64,000 bases of DNA, taken from contig JBEPZU010000004.1 of the NCBI GenBank assembly GCA_041640715.1, positions 28,551 to 92,550 on the forward strand, in the 5' to 3' direction. The DNA is from DSFO01 sp041640715. GTDB taxonomy: Archaea > Thermoproteota > Thermoprotei > Gearchaeales > Gearchaeaceae. The position numbers and the translations under genes are program-made. Under the pieces are notes generated by a model. It had not been told where the DNA came from, searched no databases, and saw only the letters and a program-made list of their open reading frames with translations. Below are positions 26,867 through 35,893 of the stretch, piece after piece (positions within the stretch are counted from its first letter, which is position 1; each line of letters begins with the position of its first letter).

Positions 26867-27879
26867 AGGTTTTGGTTACAGGTGGCGCTGGATACATAGG
26901 CTCGATTCTTGTTAGACTCCTTCTTGAACGGGGCTATGATGTTGTGGTTTTAGATAGGTTATTCTTCGGCAAAGATTCGCTAAAAAATGTAGAAGATCAA
27001 ATCAAAATTATCAAGAATGATATAAGGTGGTTCGAACCAGATGTTCTTAAAGGCATAGAGACCGTACTAGATCTTGCGGCATTATCCAATGATCCTGCTG
27101 GTGAAATCGACCCGCAAAAAACAATCGAAATAAACTACGAGGGAAGAGTTCGTGTTGCAAAACTTGCCAAGAAGAAAGGTGTCAGAAGATATATACTAGC
27201 AAGTAGTTGCAGCGTGTACGGGTTTCAAGAAGGAATCTTAGATGAGAAATCTGCTGTAAAACCTCTAACTACATATGCTAAAGCTAATTATATGGCAGAA
27301 AATGACACGCGCCCTCTATCAGATAGGAATTTTGTAGTTACTGTTCTTAGGCAGGCTACGGTTTATGGTTTTAGTTACAGAATGCGTTTTGACCTTGCTA
27401 TAAACGGCATGGTAAGAAGCCTATTTAAAAATGGTAAGATTAGGATAATGAGGGATGGTACCCAATGGAGACCTTTTGTTCACGTTAAGGATGCCGCGAT
27501 GGCTTTCATCCATGTAATGGAGGCCGATCCTGAATTAATCAATAATGAAATATTTAATGTAGGTAGCGATGACCAAAACGTTCAGATTTTTAAGCTAGCA
27601 GAAACTGTAGCAGAAAGTTGCGGCCAGGAGTTTAAGTATGAATGGTACGGATATCCAGATTATAGAAGTTATATAGTAAGTTTCAAAAAAATAAGAGAAA
27701 TCCTCGGATACAAAACGAAATATACCATAACTGAAGGTATAAGGGAGGTCTGGCAATCCTTGTTAAACGGTACATTAAATCCAGATGATCCAAGAGCAAT
27801 AACTGTTGAATGGTATAAACACCTTCTTGAAATGCAGAAGTTTCTAAAAGATATAGAAATAAACGGCAAGTTGCTTTAG
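26863..27879 (+). CDS. NAD-dependent epimerase/dehydratase (extended SDR)
   Basis: A 338-aa protein: VLVTGGAGYIGSILVRLLLE with the G-x-x-G-x-x-G NAD loop, VLDLAALSNDPAGEIDP, YILASSCSVYGFQEG with the catalytic serine, and RPFVHVKDAAMAFIHVME in the substrate domain. The position of the catalytic Tyr-x3-Lys reads Y-A-K-A-N, so the lysine is replaced by asparagine at the usual spacing. Likely a nucleotide-sugar epimerase or 4,6-dehydratase coupled to the RmlD-like reductase (ATGA overlap). Product unknown. Confidence 0.82.
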   Translation: MKVLVTGGAGYIGSILVRLLLERGYDVVVLDRLFFGKDSLKNVEDQIKIIKNDIRWFEPDVLKGIETVLDLAALSNDPAGEIDPQKTIEINYEGRVRVAKLAKKKGVRRYILASSCSVYGFQEGILDEKSAVKPLTTYAKANYMAENDTRPLSDRNFVVTVLRQATVYGFSYRMRFDLAINGMVRSLFKNGKIRIMRDGTQWRPFVHVKDAAMAFIHVMEADPELINNEIFNVGSDDQNVQIFKLAETVAESCGQEFKYEWYGYPDYRSYIVSFKKIREILGYKTKYTITEGIREVWQSLLNGTLNPDDPRAITVEWYKHLLEMQKFLKDIEINGKLL

Positions 27880-28554
27880 AATCACATATTCAATTCGCTT
27901 TTATTTGAGCGCTTAAACATTTTGTAATTTTATTTAATTGTCATTTTAGAATTAGATTGTTCTTTAGGTGTTTTGGATTAAAACGTTCTTTAGAATATAT
28001 AACTTAAGATTGGGTGTTAAACATGTAGAGACTAGAAAATTTAACAATATTTCATAAATACAAAAGTATCTAAAAAAGAAATAGTCTTTTGAGAAAAAAT
28101 TATTTGAGCGAATTAAAACCAAATAGTTATAAAGAAAATTAGAATCCTATAAGCAAAAATCCTGGTAGGTCTAAGAAAAAATGGAAGGCTTTCACCTAAC
28201 AAATCTTCCGAGAAGAATTTTACATATTTGATTTTTAAACGTGCAACATTCAAAGCACTCTTCAAAGCTATCTCTGAAATAACATCGGTCATAAAGGATA
28301 CTTTGAAGCAAAATTTCAAATTTTTAGGTTCAAAGATTAGATGATAGGAAAGGTTGCGAGGAGGCTAATTGAGCACATTTTTCAGCGTTTTTTAAACAGG
28401 TCGCTAGAAATTACTGTAGAGAAAGTAACTTATTACATATAAAAGAAACGACTAATTTTATTAAAACTTTAGTAAAAATTTTAAAAAAGAGGAAAATATA
28501 AGTTGGAGACTAATAAAGAATTATTTTTAAGAGATGAACATAGCTGAGTTGTAG
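27880..28554 (+). other. 675-bp AT-rich stretch without a convincing gene
   Basis: Separates the pseudogene-rich glycan region from the intact one. A 33-codon segment at 28341-28442 (IGKVARRLIEHIFQRFLNRS) and a 68-codon minus-strand segment at 28113-28319 look faintly protein-like, but have no family signature. It probably holds the promoter for the long downstream unit; AT-rich runs such as aaaatataagttgg at about 28493 could be a TATA element, which I cannot prove. No RNA gene seen. Confidence 0.4.
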
Positions 28555-29409
28555 ATGAACGTAACTAAGGCTCTGATAGAGATCGTTGAAAAAAACAAGT
28601 TTCCAGAAATCGATCTTAAGTTAATATTAGACAACGCATCTAGAAACAAGATACTTCTTCATATTTTGAGAGTTTTGGGGATTGAAGGTACTATTAGGGA
28701 AGAGCAGGAGTCGATGTTTAAGAAGAGGTTAAGCGTGATTGAAACGATCTCTAAACTCATGAAAAACTATGAATACGCTTTTTTTAAATTACTTAAGCCC
28801 GTGAGTTACGTTCCTGCTGATATCGACGTTCTTGTGAATCCAAGCCAAATCAGGGATATCATGATCAATATGAAAAGCATAGGTTATAATTTAGCTGTTA
28901 AAGACCCCTATTGCATAACGATGGTAAAGGGCGATTCGATCGTGGACTTCTATGTTCATCCGAGCGTTGGAGGTATGATATTCCTCAACGGTAAAATATT
29001 GATCGAACATGCCTCAATCGAAGATTTCAACGGTCTTGAAGTTAGAAGTTTAGAAAAGCATGTAGAAGCTCTTGTAGATGCAGCCCATGCTATCTACAAA
29101 GAGAAGCTATATACCTTGAACGATTTCTTCGTTACCAAAAGATGGGTTTCTAAGAAAAGCTTTAAAATAGCAGAAGAACTTGCATGTGAAAAAGCCCTTA
29201 GATTTGCTTTAAGTCTAAATGAGTTGATAAGTTCAGGTTTTCCTGAAACGCCCATTAAGCTCTCTACTGTCCAATGGATAAACATGTTAATGCGAAAGAT
29301 CAAAGAAGACAGGCTTGCCAGGATGACTTCTTACAATATAATTAAGTCTTTAACTCATGAAAGAAGTATAAGCATATTGGTATCAAAAATGAGGAGAGAA
29401 ACTTATTGA
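28555..29409 (+). CDS. Nucleotidyltransferase-fold protein
   Basis: A 284-aa protein with a Pol-beta-type nucleotidyltransferase core: Y-V-P-A-D-I-D-V-L-V supplies the D-x-D metal pair and D-S-I-V-D-F-Y-V-H-P the third acidic strand. The expected G-S/G-G loop before D-x-D is replaced by F-K-L-L-K-P-V-S-Y. The N- and C-terminal parts are helical. It precedes a thymidylate-kinase-like P-loop protein by 40 bp, and the two probably act together. Such NTases in polysaccharide loci have no established function. Confidence 0.65.
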   Translation: MNVTKALIEIVEKNKFPEIDLKLILDNASRNKILLHILRVLGIEGTIREEQESMFKKRLSVIETISKLMKNYEYAFFKLLKPVSYVPADIDVLVNPSQIRDIMINMKSIGYNLAVKDPYCITMVKGDSIVDFYVHPSVGGMIFLNGKILIEHASIEDFNGLEVRSLEKHVEALVDAAHAIYKEKLYTLNDFFVTKRWVSKKSFKIAEELACEKALRFALSLNELISSGFPETPIKLSTVQWINMLMRKIKEDRLARMTSYNIIKSLTHERSISILVSKMRRETY

Positions 29410-29449
29410 TGCCCATTTTGGTAAAATATGCTTTGCTCACTAGATTGAG

Positions 29450-30076
29450 ATGTTGATCGTACTTTTCGGGCCCGATCGTTCTGGAAAGTCTACTTTAGCT
29501 AAAGCTTTAGCTAATAAGCTTTCCAAGGAGGGCTATAAAATAGAGGTAAGATGGATGCGGGGTACGCATACACTAGCATCGTTATTGGCCACTTTTTTGT
29601 CGAGATTTGAAAGCTTCAAGGGATCAGGAAATCCATATTATCAAATCAGCATACCGAAGAATTTCCTAAGAACGTGGCAGCTCATTGAATTCATTTCAGT
29701 TTTACCTGTTTTGATTTTCAGGTTCATTTTGCCTAGTTCATTGAAAATCGTTGTTGCAGAGAGATATACCCCAGACTTCATAGCTTGGGTTTCCATCACA
29801 ACCAATGATGATTATATTAATAGATTTGAAGCGAAGTTCTTGCTGGCCCTAGTACATAAAGCTGCAATTAAGGTTTACGTTACTGCAGAGATCGATAAAC
29901 TCCAAGAAAGGGGTGAAAAAGACACTAACTTCCTAAAAAAACAGATCACAGTTTACGAGAAGATAGCCAAAAGCATAAATGCCTTCAAGCTCGATACTAC
30001 TGATAGAAATGTAGACGAATCTTCGAACGCAATTATCAATCTTCTAAGAGCAAAAAGTAGCTCTCAGTTAAAATAA
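29450..30076 (+). CDS. Thymidylate-kinase-like P-loop protein
   Basis: A 208-aa P-loop kinase close in size to dTMP kinase. Walker A is LFGPDRSGKSTLAKAL (about 4-19), the D-R residues of the Tmk P-loop are present (P-D-R-S-G-K-S), and VVAERYTPDFIAW matches the E-R-Y/D-R-Y substrate motif. V-Y-V-T-A-E-I-D-K-L-Q-E-R-G matches the Tmk lid-adjacent strand. It could be an ordinary Tmk, but its position after a nucleotidyltransferase within a glycan unit, and the presence of a relative at 21261, suggest a specialised role. Confidence 0.75.
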   Translation: MLIVLFGPDRSGKSTLAKALANKLSKEGYKIEVRWMRGTHTLASLLATFLSRFESFKGSGNPYYQISIPKNFLRTWQLIEFISVLPVLIFRFILPSSLKIVVAERYTPDFIAWVSITTNDDYINRFEAKFLLALVHKAAIKVYVTAEIDKLQERGEKDTNFLKKQITVYEKIAKSINAFKLDTTDRNVDESSNAIINLLRAKSSSQLK

Positions 30077-30116
30077 ATTAATCAGAAATCCAATAGACAG
30101 GTTGTCATCACAAATC

Positions 30117-31133
30117 ATGAAAGAAAAAGGCGAAAAACAGCAAATAGCTCTTATAGCATGGGCTAGGCTTAGCAGGAGAACAAGGGATTTAGCTCAGGTA
30201 CTAGGAGCTAAACTTATCTTCATACCAGATATGCCTCCTTATCTTAGAGCGTGGATCGAAACAAAACATATTCTGGAAAAATTAAGACCGAAGCTCGTAA
30301 TCGCTCAACTCCCTCAAGGTCCTTTATTATGGAGAGTATTAAATCTTTCTAAACGCTTAAAATATCGCGTAGTAGCTGACGTTCACACCAGTTTCGTAGT
30401 GCATGATTCCCTGAAAGGTTTATTCCTTAATAGACCTTTTCAGCATTTATTAGGGGAAGCAGATCTTTTAATGGCACATAATGAACCACAAGCGAAATTA
30501 ATAGAAACTATGGCTGGAATATCAAGAGAGAAAATATTGATAGTTTATGATCCTTTGCCAATACCCCCAAAAACTGAGGAACCACCAATAGAAATTCTGA
30601 GGAGAAAAGAGTATATCTTACTACCCGCATCATGGGCAAGCGACGAACCTATCTACGAAATAGTCAAAATATACATCGAATTGGGATTGAATTATATTTT
30701 AGTTTTAACCAATAACCCCCACCGCAACAAAAGATTTTACAAGAAATTACAAAAAATAATTAAAAACAAACCTATCATCTTAACGGGTTATCTACCAATT
30801 CGGCAGTACGCATGGGTATTTCAAAATGCTAAAGCGATAATAGCGGCGACCAAAAGAGAATATACCATGTTATCGTCGATATGGGAAGCGGTAGCGTATA
30901 AGAAACCTTTCTTAGTATTACAGACAAAAACACTCAAAGAGATATTAGGTAATAACTATCCGTGCTTCTTCAGTTTGTCGTCAAACAGCATGAAAGCTGC
31001 TATTGAAAAATGTTTAGAAGAATCTATTAGGAGAGAAATAAAAAAAGTGATCGAAAAACTATCACTAAATTCCAGCTTAAGCTTAGAAAGATTAAGTAAA
31101 ACACTTAATAAGCTCTGCGAAGAATATTCTTAG
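30117..31133 (+). CDS. GT-B glycosyltransferase-like protein
   Basis: A 338-aa protein. The N-terminal half (IALIAWARLSRRTRDLAQ, then VVADVHTSFVVHD) resembles the acceptor domain of archaeal GT4-like enzymes. The C-terminal half has ILTGYLPIRQYAWVF, a typical position-loop, and SSIWEAVAYKKPFLVL, a shortened donor motif with E-A-x-x-x-x-K-P. The E-x7-E pair is not complete. I use ATG 30117; a TTG at 30102 would add five residues. Likely a glycosyltransferase, and no donor can be given. Confidence 0.68.
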   Translation: MKEKGEKQQIALIAWARLSRRTRDLAQVLGAKLIFIPDMPPYLRAWIETKHILEKLRPKLVIAQLPQGPLLWRVLNLSKRLKYRVVADVHTSFVVHDSLKGLFLNRPFQHLLGEADLLMAHNEPQAKLIETMAGISREKILIVYDPLPIPPKTEEPPIEILRRKEYILLPASWASDEPIYEIVKIYIELGLNYILVLTNNPHRNKRFYKKLQKIIKNKPIILTGYLPIRQYAWVFQNAKAIIAATKREYTMLSSIWEAVAYKKPFLVLQTKTLKEILGNNYPCFFSLSSNSMKAAIEKCLEESIRREIKKVIEKLSLNSSLSLERLSKTLNKLCEEYS

Positions 31134-31181
31134 CTACTCAGCTTCCTTAAGATTATAAAGGCTTAAGAGAATTATTTCTCC

Positions 31182-32525
31182 ATGCTTCATCTTATCACAG
31201 TAACTCAAACTCCTCTCGTCAGATTCAAGTTGAGCTTGGATCAGCTAAAGAAAAAATACAAAACATTAGAGCCAAACTTGAACATGTTAAAAGAAGGAGA
31301 AGAATATGTCATTAGCCCAGGAGGCGTTACAAGAACGGTATATCCTTTTCTCCTACGCCTTTCTAATGAAAAGCCTCATTGGGTTTCTTTGAATCCAAAC
31401 GCGCCTCCTAAAATCTTCGTTAATAACATAACCATACACCATGTATCAATTCCTGCAGAGGTCGTTAAAGGATACGGAAAAGCTAAAGAGATAATATGGC
31501 AAGTCTTCCATAGAATAAAGGAAGGAATCTGTCAAGCTCAAGATTTGATGTGGAGTGATGAATTCGCTGATTATATATACTATAATAGAAGGGTATCGAA
31601 GAAGGTTATGGAATTAGATAAAGAAGAAGACTTCGATCTCATATACATACATGATTTCCAGCAAATACCTTTAGGAAGCATGCTCACAACTGTGAAGCCT
31701 AAAATTTTCAGATGGCACATACCTATGGAGCAAATACCCAATGCTTGGCTTAGCTCTATAGAGACTTACCTAAATAGCTATGATTTAATAATCATCAGCA
31801 GCGAGAGATATTCTAAGGTACTTGAGAAATTGAAATACAAAGGAAAGATAGCAAAAGTATACCCTTTCATCGACCCAAGTCAATATAAATATCCTTCACA
31901 AAGAGAAGTAGAGGAATTCTCTGCTCGTTATGGCATTTCAAACGAAGATAAAGTAGCCTTAGTAGTAGCTAGAATGGATCCTATGAAAGGGCAAGATAGA
32001 GCGATAAAAGCCTTAAAGATGGTTAAAAAAAGAATAAAAAAAATCAAACTAATGCTAGTAGGAAACGGTAGCTTCTCCAAGACAGGAATAGGTCTTGACA
32101 AAGCTGAGAGATGGTCTAGTCATCTTAAGAGCTTAGTTAAAGAGCTAGAGCTGGAGAAAGAGGTCATATTCACAGGTTATTTAAATCAAAGAGATTTGGA
32201 GAAAGCTTATAGCAGAGCGGATTTGGTCATTTTGCCTTCTGTTATTGAAGGATTTGGACTGGTAATAATAGAAGGATGGCTCTACAAGAAGCCTGCGTTG
32301 GTAAGCAATAAAGCTGGAGTAGCAGACTTAATCAACAACTATGAAAATGGAGTCTTGATAGATCCCGATGACATAGAAGGAATAGCTGAGGAAATCGTGA
32401 AAATCCTCTCAGATGAGAAGTTATCAGAAGAATTAGGCAAATCTGGCTTCGAGACTTCTAAGAAATGTCACGTCGAGGAGGGGATAAAAAATGAATTAGA
32501 AATACTTCAGAGCATTTCAAAATGA
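31182..32525 (+). CDS. Glycosyltransferase, GT4 family
   Basis: A 447-aa GT-B enzyme with all donor-domain landmarks: ALVVARMDPMKGQDRAI, KLMLVGNGSFSKTG, VIFTGYLNQRDLEKAY and the E-x7-E signature in LPSVIEGFGLVIIEGWLYKKP. The acceptor domain has the Y-I-H-D-F-Q-Q-I-P segment characteristic of trehalose-synthase-like and sucrose-synthase-like GT4 enzymes, and F-R-W-H-I-P after it. It overlaps the MscS gene by 4 bp (ATGA), so both are translated from one message. Confidence 0.88.
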   Translation: MLHLITVTQTPLVRFKLSLDQLKKKYKTLEPNLNMLKEGEEYVISPGGVTRTVYPFLLRLSNEKPHWVSLNPNAPPKIFVNNITIHHVSIPAEVVKGYGKAKEIIWQVFHRIKEGICQAQDLMWSDEFADYIYYNRRVSKKVMELDKEEDFDLIYIHDFQQIPLGSMLTTVKPKIFRWHIPMEQIPNAWLSSIETYLNSYDLIIISSERYSKVLEKLKYKGKIAKVYPFIDPSQYKYPSQREVEEFSARYGISNEDKVALVVARMDPMKGQDRAIKALKMVKKRIKKIKLMLVGNGSFSKTGIGLDKAERWSSHLKSLVKELELEKEVIFTGYLNQRDLEKAYSRADLVILPSVIEGFGLVIIEGWLYKKPALVSNKAGVADLINNYENGVLIDPDDIEGIAEEIVKILSDEKLSEELGKSGFETSKKCHVEEGIKNELEILQSISK

Positions 32526-33304
32526 TCTACATAACTCTACAAGATATAGGCAACCTCTTATCGATGATGACCCCTTTATTTTATTTCTTAGCCATAATTT
32601 TGGCTACATGGATATTCTTGAAGGTTTTTTTAGTTATAATTAAAAGGGCTCTATCCTTCTTGCCCCCTTTAATGTTGGCACACATAGAAAAAGCATTGAC
32701 TATATTAATCTGGTTTATAGGGTTGTCGATTGCGATCGCTCAATTAGGGTTGAGAATAGAACTGTTATTAGCACTCCTTGTTTTAGGAGGAATAGCCGCT
32801 ATAATAGCTTTCAGGAATGTATTAACCAATATCGCAGATAAGTACTTCTCGGATGTTTACGTTCCTTATAAGATAGGTGATAAGATAAGCATAGGTGGCT
32901 ATACTGGCATAGTTACAGAAATAAATCCTATCGTGACCGTACTTATGACAGAAGAAGGTAAGATAATCTCAGTACCCAATTCTCATTTTGTCACAAACAT
33001 TCTAGTCAACGAATCTGAAGCAGCATGGAGTGAAATCATAATACCAATACAGATAGATAAATCCTTAGATGTGGCTGAAGCAGAAGCTGAAATACTCAAA
33101 AGGGTGAATAAGCTGAGAGCTAAGCTGGACGAGAGATTTCCTCCCATGATACACACGAAGAAGATCTCAGGAAATGTCTCAGAATTATCTTTGATAGTTA
33201 GAATCAAGAATCCCCTCGAAAAGAACATTCTCGCTAATGAAGTAAATAAGAGAGTTCATGAAGCTCTTGAATATTTGCGCTCAAAAACGAAGAGTAAAAC
33301 TTAA
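32522..33304 (+). CDS. MscS-family small-conductance mechanosensitive channel
   Basis: A 260-aa protein with three N-terminal membrane helices (about 10-40, 52-75, 78-100), the last being the pore-lining G/A-rich LLALLVLGGIAAIIAFRNVL, followed by the beta domain (YVPYKIGDKISIGGYTGIV with V-P-N-S-H) and a C-terminal alpha/beta domain. Channels of this family open under membrane tension to release osmolytes. Being encoded by ATGA overlap with a GT4 gene is unusual and suggests envelope stress coupling. Confidence 0.93.
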   Translation: MIYITLQDIGNLLSMMTPLFYFLAIILATWIFLKVFLVIIKRALSFLPPLMLAHIEKALTILIWFIGLSIAIAQLGLRIELLLALLVLGGIAAIIAFRNVLTNIADKYFSDVYVPYKIGDKISIGGYTGIVTEINPIVTVLMTEEGKIISVPNSHFVTNILVNESEAAWSEIIIPIQIDKSLDVAEAEAEILKRVNKLRAKLDERFPPMIHTKKISGNVSELSLIVRIKNPLEKNILANEVNKRVHEALEYLRSKTKSKT

Positions 33305-33328
33305 GGGAATGATTTAAGCTGAATACTA

Positions 33329-34897
33329 ATGGAAGCATTAGAAATAGGCAGGTCGTTTGCAAAAGGAGCAACATACATATTCGGCGGAAAAGTAATATCG
33401 CACGGCATAGGCCTGATAGGAAATGTTTTAATAGCGAGACTTTTAGCGATCGAGTATGGTAGTTCTGAACCATTAGGATGGCTTTTAGTATTAACTTTCA
33501 TACCTGCACTAACCACTTTACTAGGAGATTTTGGAGTTAGCTACGGGGTGACGAATCGATGCGCAAAGTTAGTTAAAGAAGGAAATTACGAAGAAGCTTC
33601 TAAGTACGTTTGGTCAATGACTTTCTATACTTTGATTCTCTGGTCTTTCTATGCTACTATAACGCTTTTCATAGGTGAATGGTTAGCTTTAAACCTTTAT
33701 TCTAAGCCAGAAATAATACCCTTTATTCATCTTGTAGCGATAGGAATAGTAAGTAGTGCGCTTTATTATAACATAGCTCAAACAGTTTCTTTGATTTTAG
33801 ATAAGACTTGGATATTCAGTCTAATGATAATTATATACTCAACAACGCAGGCCTCATTGATTCCTTTAGCTCTTATAACGGGCTTTAAATTTTACGGAGT
33901 AGCCTTTGTTTATTTCATTTTAATGCCCCTTTTATCTTCTATACCGGGCTTGATTATTTTATTCAGATACTTTAAGATCAAGAAGCTAGATTTGCCCAAA
34001 TTAAAAGAGACGATTAAATTCGGTTTTCCCATGGCTGCTTCGAGCTATGTAGCTATGCCAGTCACAAGAGTTTATGAAGTATTGATTTCAAGATTTGCTA
34101 GAACAATGGAGCTCGGGAATTTCTTTGTGGCACAAAAGCTAGAAGCACTAGTAGGTGTCTTCCTTTATCCAATAAATACTTTGATGTTCGTCAATTATTC
34201 TAAGCTCAATAAAAGTGAGGATTTAAACATTGCTTTAAACTTCACCATTAAAATAATAGCATATTTCATAGCTCCCATATCCATCTTCACTTTCTTCTTC
34301 TCAAAGCAACTCATAGTAGCTCTGTTCGGTCGTTATTACAGCGAAGGTTGGATATACCTAAGTTTAATCGCAATATATTGGTTAGGATACTGCGCAGGAG
34401 GAACAGCGATATATCATTTGCTAGCCTCGCAAGGCAATACGAAAGAGGTATTTAAATTCTCAACGATAAGCGTTTTCATAGGACTTGCCTTATATTTAGT
34501 ACTCATACCTATGTTCTCTATAGTAGGCGCACTTATTTCCTCGATAATAGCTGGATGGCCTTCTTATTTTTTAGCTTTAAGGTATATTAAAAATAAGTTA
34601 AACGTGAAAATTAAATTCACCGAAATCCTCAAGATCCTTTTGGCCAGCATTTTGTCTGTAATGCCTTCATTTCTGCTATGGCTCTCATTAAGCAGTATTT
34701 TAAGTATAGGTGTATTCCAATATTACACATTACTATTTTCTTGCATTTTAATTTCGTTATCGATCTATGTGCTGACTACAAAGCGGATGAGTATAATAAG
34801 AGATTCAGAAATGGATTTTATAGAAAGATCTTTGAAGCAAATTCCCTTTGCTGGTAATTTAATAAGCTTAGTTCTAGGCTTTTATAAAAAATTATGA
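33329..34897 (+). CDS. Wzx-like polysaccharide flippase (MATE/MVF superfamily)
   Basis: A 522-aa integral membrane protein with about 14 predicted helices, in the typical arrangement of two six-helix halves with a charged linker (R-Y-F-K-I-K-K-L-D-L-P near residue 212) and the second half starting FGFPMAASSYVAMPVTRVYE. The N-terminal helix starts after a short amphipathic segment GRSFAKGATYIFGGKVI, which is family-typical. It would move lipid-linked oligosaccharides across the membrane, and fits as the exporter for the glycan made by the neighbouring transferases. Confidence 0.9.
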   Translation: MEALEIGRSFAKGATYIFGGKVISHGIGLIGNVLIARLLAIEYGSSEPLGWLLVLTFIPALTTLLGDFGVSYGVTNRCAKLVKEGNYEEASKYVWSMTFYTLILWSFYATITLFIGEWLALNLYSKPEIIPFIHLVAIGIVSSALYYNIAQTVSLILDKTWIFSLMIIIYSTTQASLIPLALITGFKFYGVAFVYFILMPLLSSIPGLIILFRYFKIKKLDLPKLKETIKFGFPMAASSYVAMPVTRVYEVLISRFARTMELGNFFVAQKLEALVGVFLYPINTLMFVNYSKLNKSEDLNIALNFTIKIIAYFIAPISIFTFFFSKQLIVALFGRYYSEGWIYLSLIAIYWLGYCAGGTAIYHLLASQGNTKEVFKFSTISVFIGLALYLVLIPMFSIVGALISSIIAGWPSYFLALRYIKNKLNVKIKFTEILKILLASILSVMPSFLLWLSLSSILSIGVFQYYTLLFSCILISLSIYVLTTKRMSIIRDSEMDFIERSLKQIPFAGNLISLVLGFYKKL

Positions 34898-34906
34898 TAA
34901 GTTAGA

Positions 34907-35893
34907 ATGACCTACAGAGCCATGAAAACCAACATCGTAGGCTTCGGGGTAATGGGGAGAAACCATTTCAGGATACTCAGAAAATTCTGTGAAGTCACAG
35001 CTGTGTGTGATATAGATATTAACAATAAAGAAGAGATCGAAAAATATTCAAAATTTTACCTTGATTTTGAGGAGATGTTAGAAAAGGAAAAGCCAGACAT
35101 TCTTGTCATAGCGGTACAACCTCAAAATAATTTAAGTTTGCTCAAGAAAGCCTTGGAGAAGAATATCAAGAATATTTTAATAGAAAAACCTTTGACTACT
35201 TTAAAGCAACTTAACGAAGCCTATGAAATATTGGAATTGGCAGAAAAGAAAGAGGCTCTTGTAATGGTAGGCGAGATAACTTGCTATGACCCCGTTACGA
35301 TAGCGTTAAAGAAAAACATCGAAACGCTTGGCTATATAAAGGCGATAGCTACTATAAGATCCGGTAAATATCCTTTTAGATTCACGGAGGTAGGGGTGAA
35401 TGAAGACTTATTAATCCATGACATTTTCTTCGCTAGGTACATTCTAGATTGGCAAAAACTTTCGATCGAAAATCACATAAAAGCCTCTCTATTTAGAGAT
35501 TCTCAAATAGATTTCATCGCGATCAATGGTGTCTTCGAGAAAGGGACCAGATTAATATCGATAGCCTCTTGGCTGAGTGAAGAGAAGATAAGATTCGCCA
35601 CCGTGATTGGAGAAAAAGCAATAGCTCAATTGAATTTCTTAGATGAAAATAAATATGCTCGAATATTGCCACCGGAAGTCGTCAAAGAAATAAGATACGG
35701 TAGCATAGAAGAATTCAGAAAGATAGAAAGGGAAAAATATAAATATGCTAAAGAATTGGAGTTGGAACGAATTGAACCTTTAGAAAATGAGCTCAGATAC
35801 TTCTTAAGATGCGTAGAAAAAAACGAAGAACCGCTTACGAACTTGAGGAGGGAAATAGAGACGCTTGAAATACTCAAAAAGACCTTAGAATGA
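34907..35893 (+). CDS. Gfo/Idh/MocA-type sugar oxidoreductase (WbpB-like)
   Basis: A 328-aa NAD-dependent oxidoreductase. The Rossmann fold is NIVGFGVMGRNHFRILRKF, with G-x-G-x-M-G, then VCDID; the EKP motif reads LIEKPLTTLKQL (about 91-102), carrying the catalytic lysine. The Idh C-terminal domain includes ICYD-like GEITCYDPV and D-L-L-I-H-D-I-F-F. Proteins of this family with a UDP-sugar dehydrogenase and a DegT aminotransferase nearby (37526 and 39397) oxidise C3 of UDP-GlcNAcA (WbpB). A second ATG at 34922 is possible. It overlaps the next gene by 4 bp (ATGA). Confidence 0.85.
   Translation: MTYRAMKTNIVGFGVMGRNHFRILRKFCEVTAVCDIDINNKEEIEKYSKFYLDFEEMLEKEKPDILVIAVQPQNNLSLLKKALEKNIKNILIEKPLTTLKQLNEAYEILELAEKKEALVMVGEITCYDPVTIALKKNIETLGYIKAIATIRSGKYPFRFTEVGVNEDLLIHDIFFARYILDWQKLSIENHIKASLFRDSQIDFIAINGVFEKGTRLISIASWLSEEKIRFATVIGEKAIAQLNFLDENKYARILPPEVVKEIRYGSIEEFRKIEREKYKYAKELELERIEPLENELRYFLRCVEKNEEPLTNLRREIETLEILKKTLE

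Noticed and set aside
28113..28319. 68-codon minus-strand frame
   Set aside because: No family signature, AT-rich and no clear start signal; kept only as a note in the gap entry.
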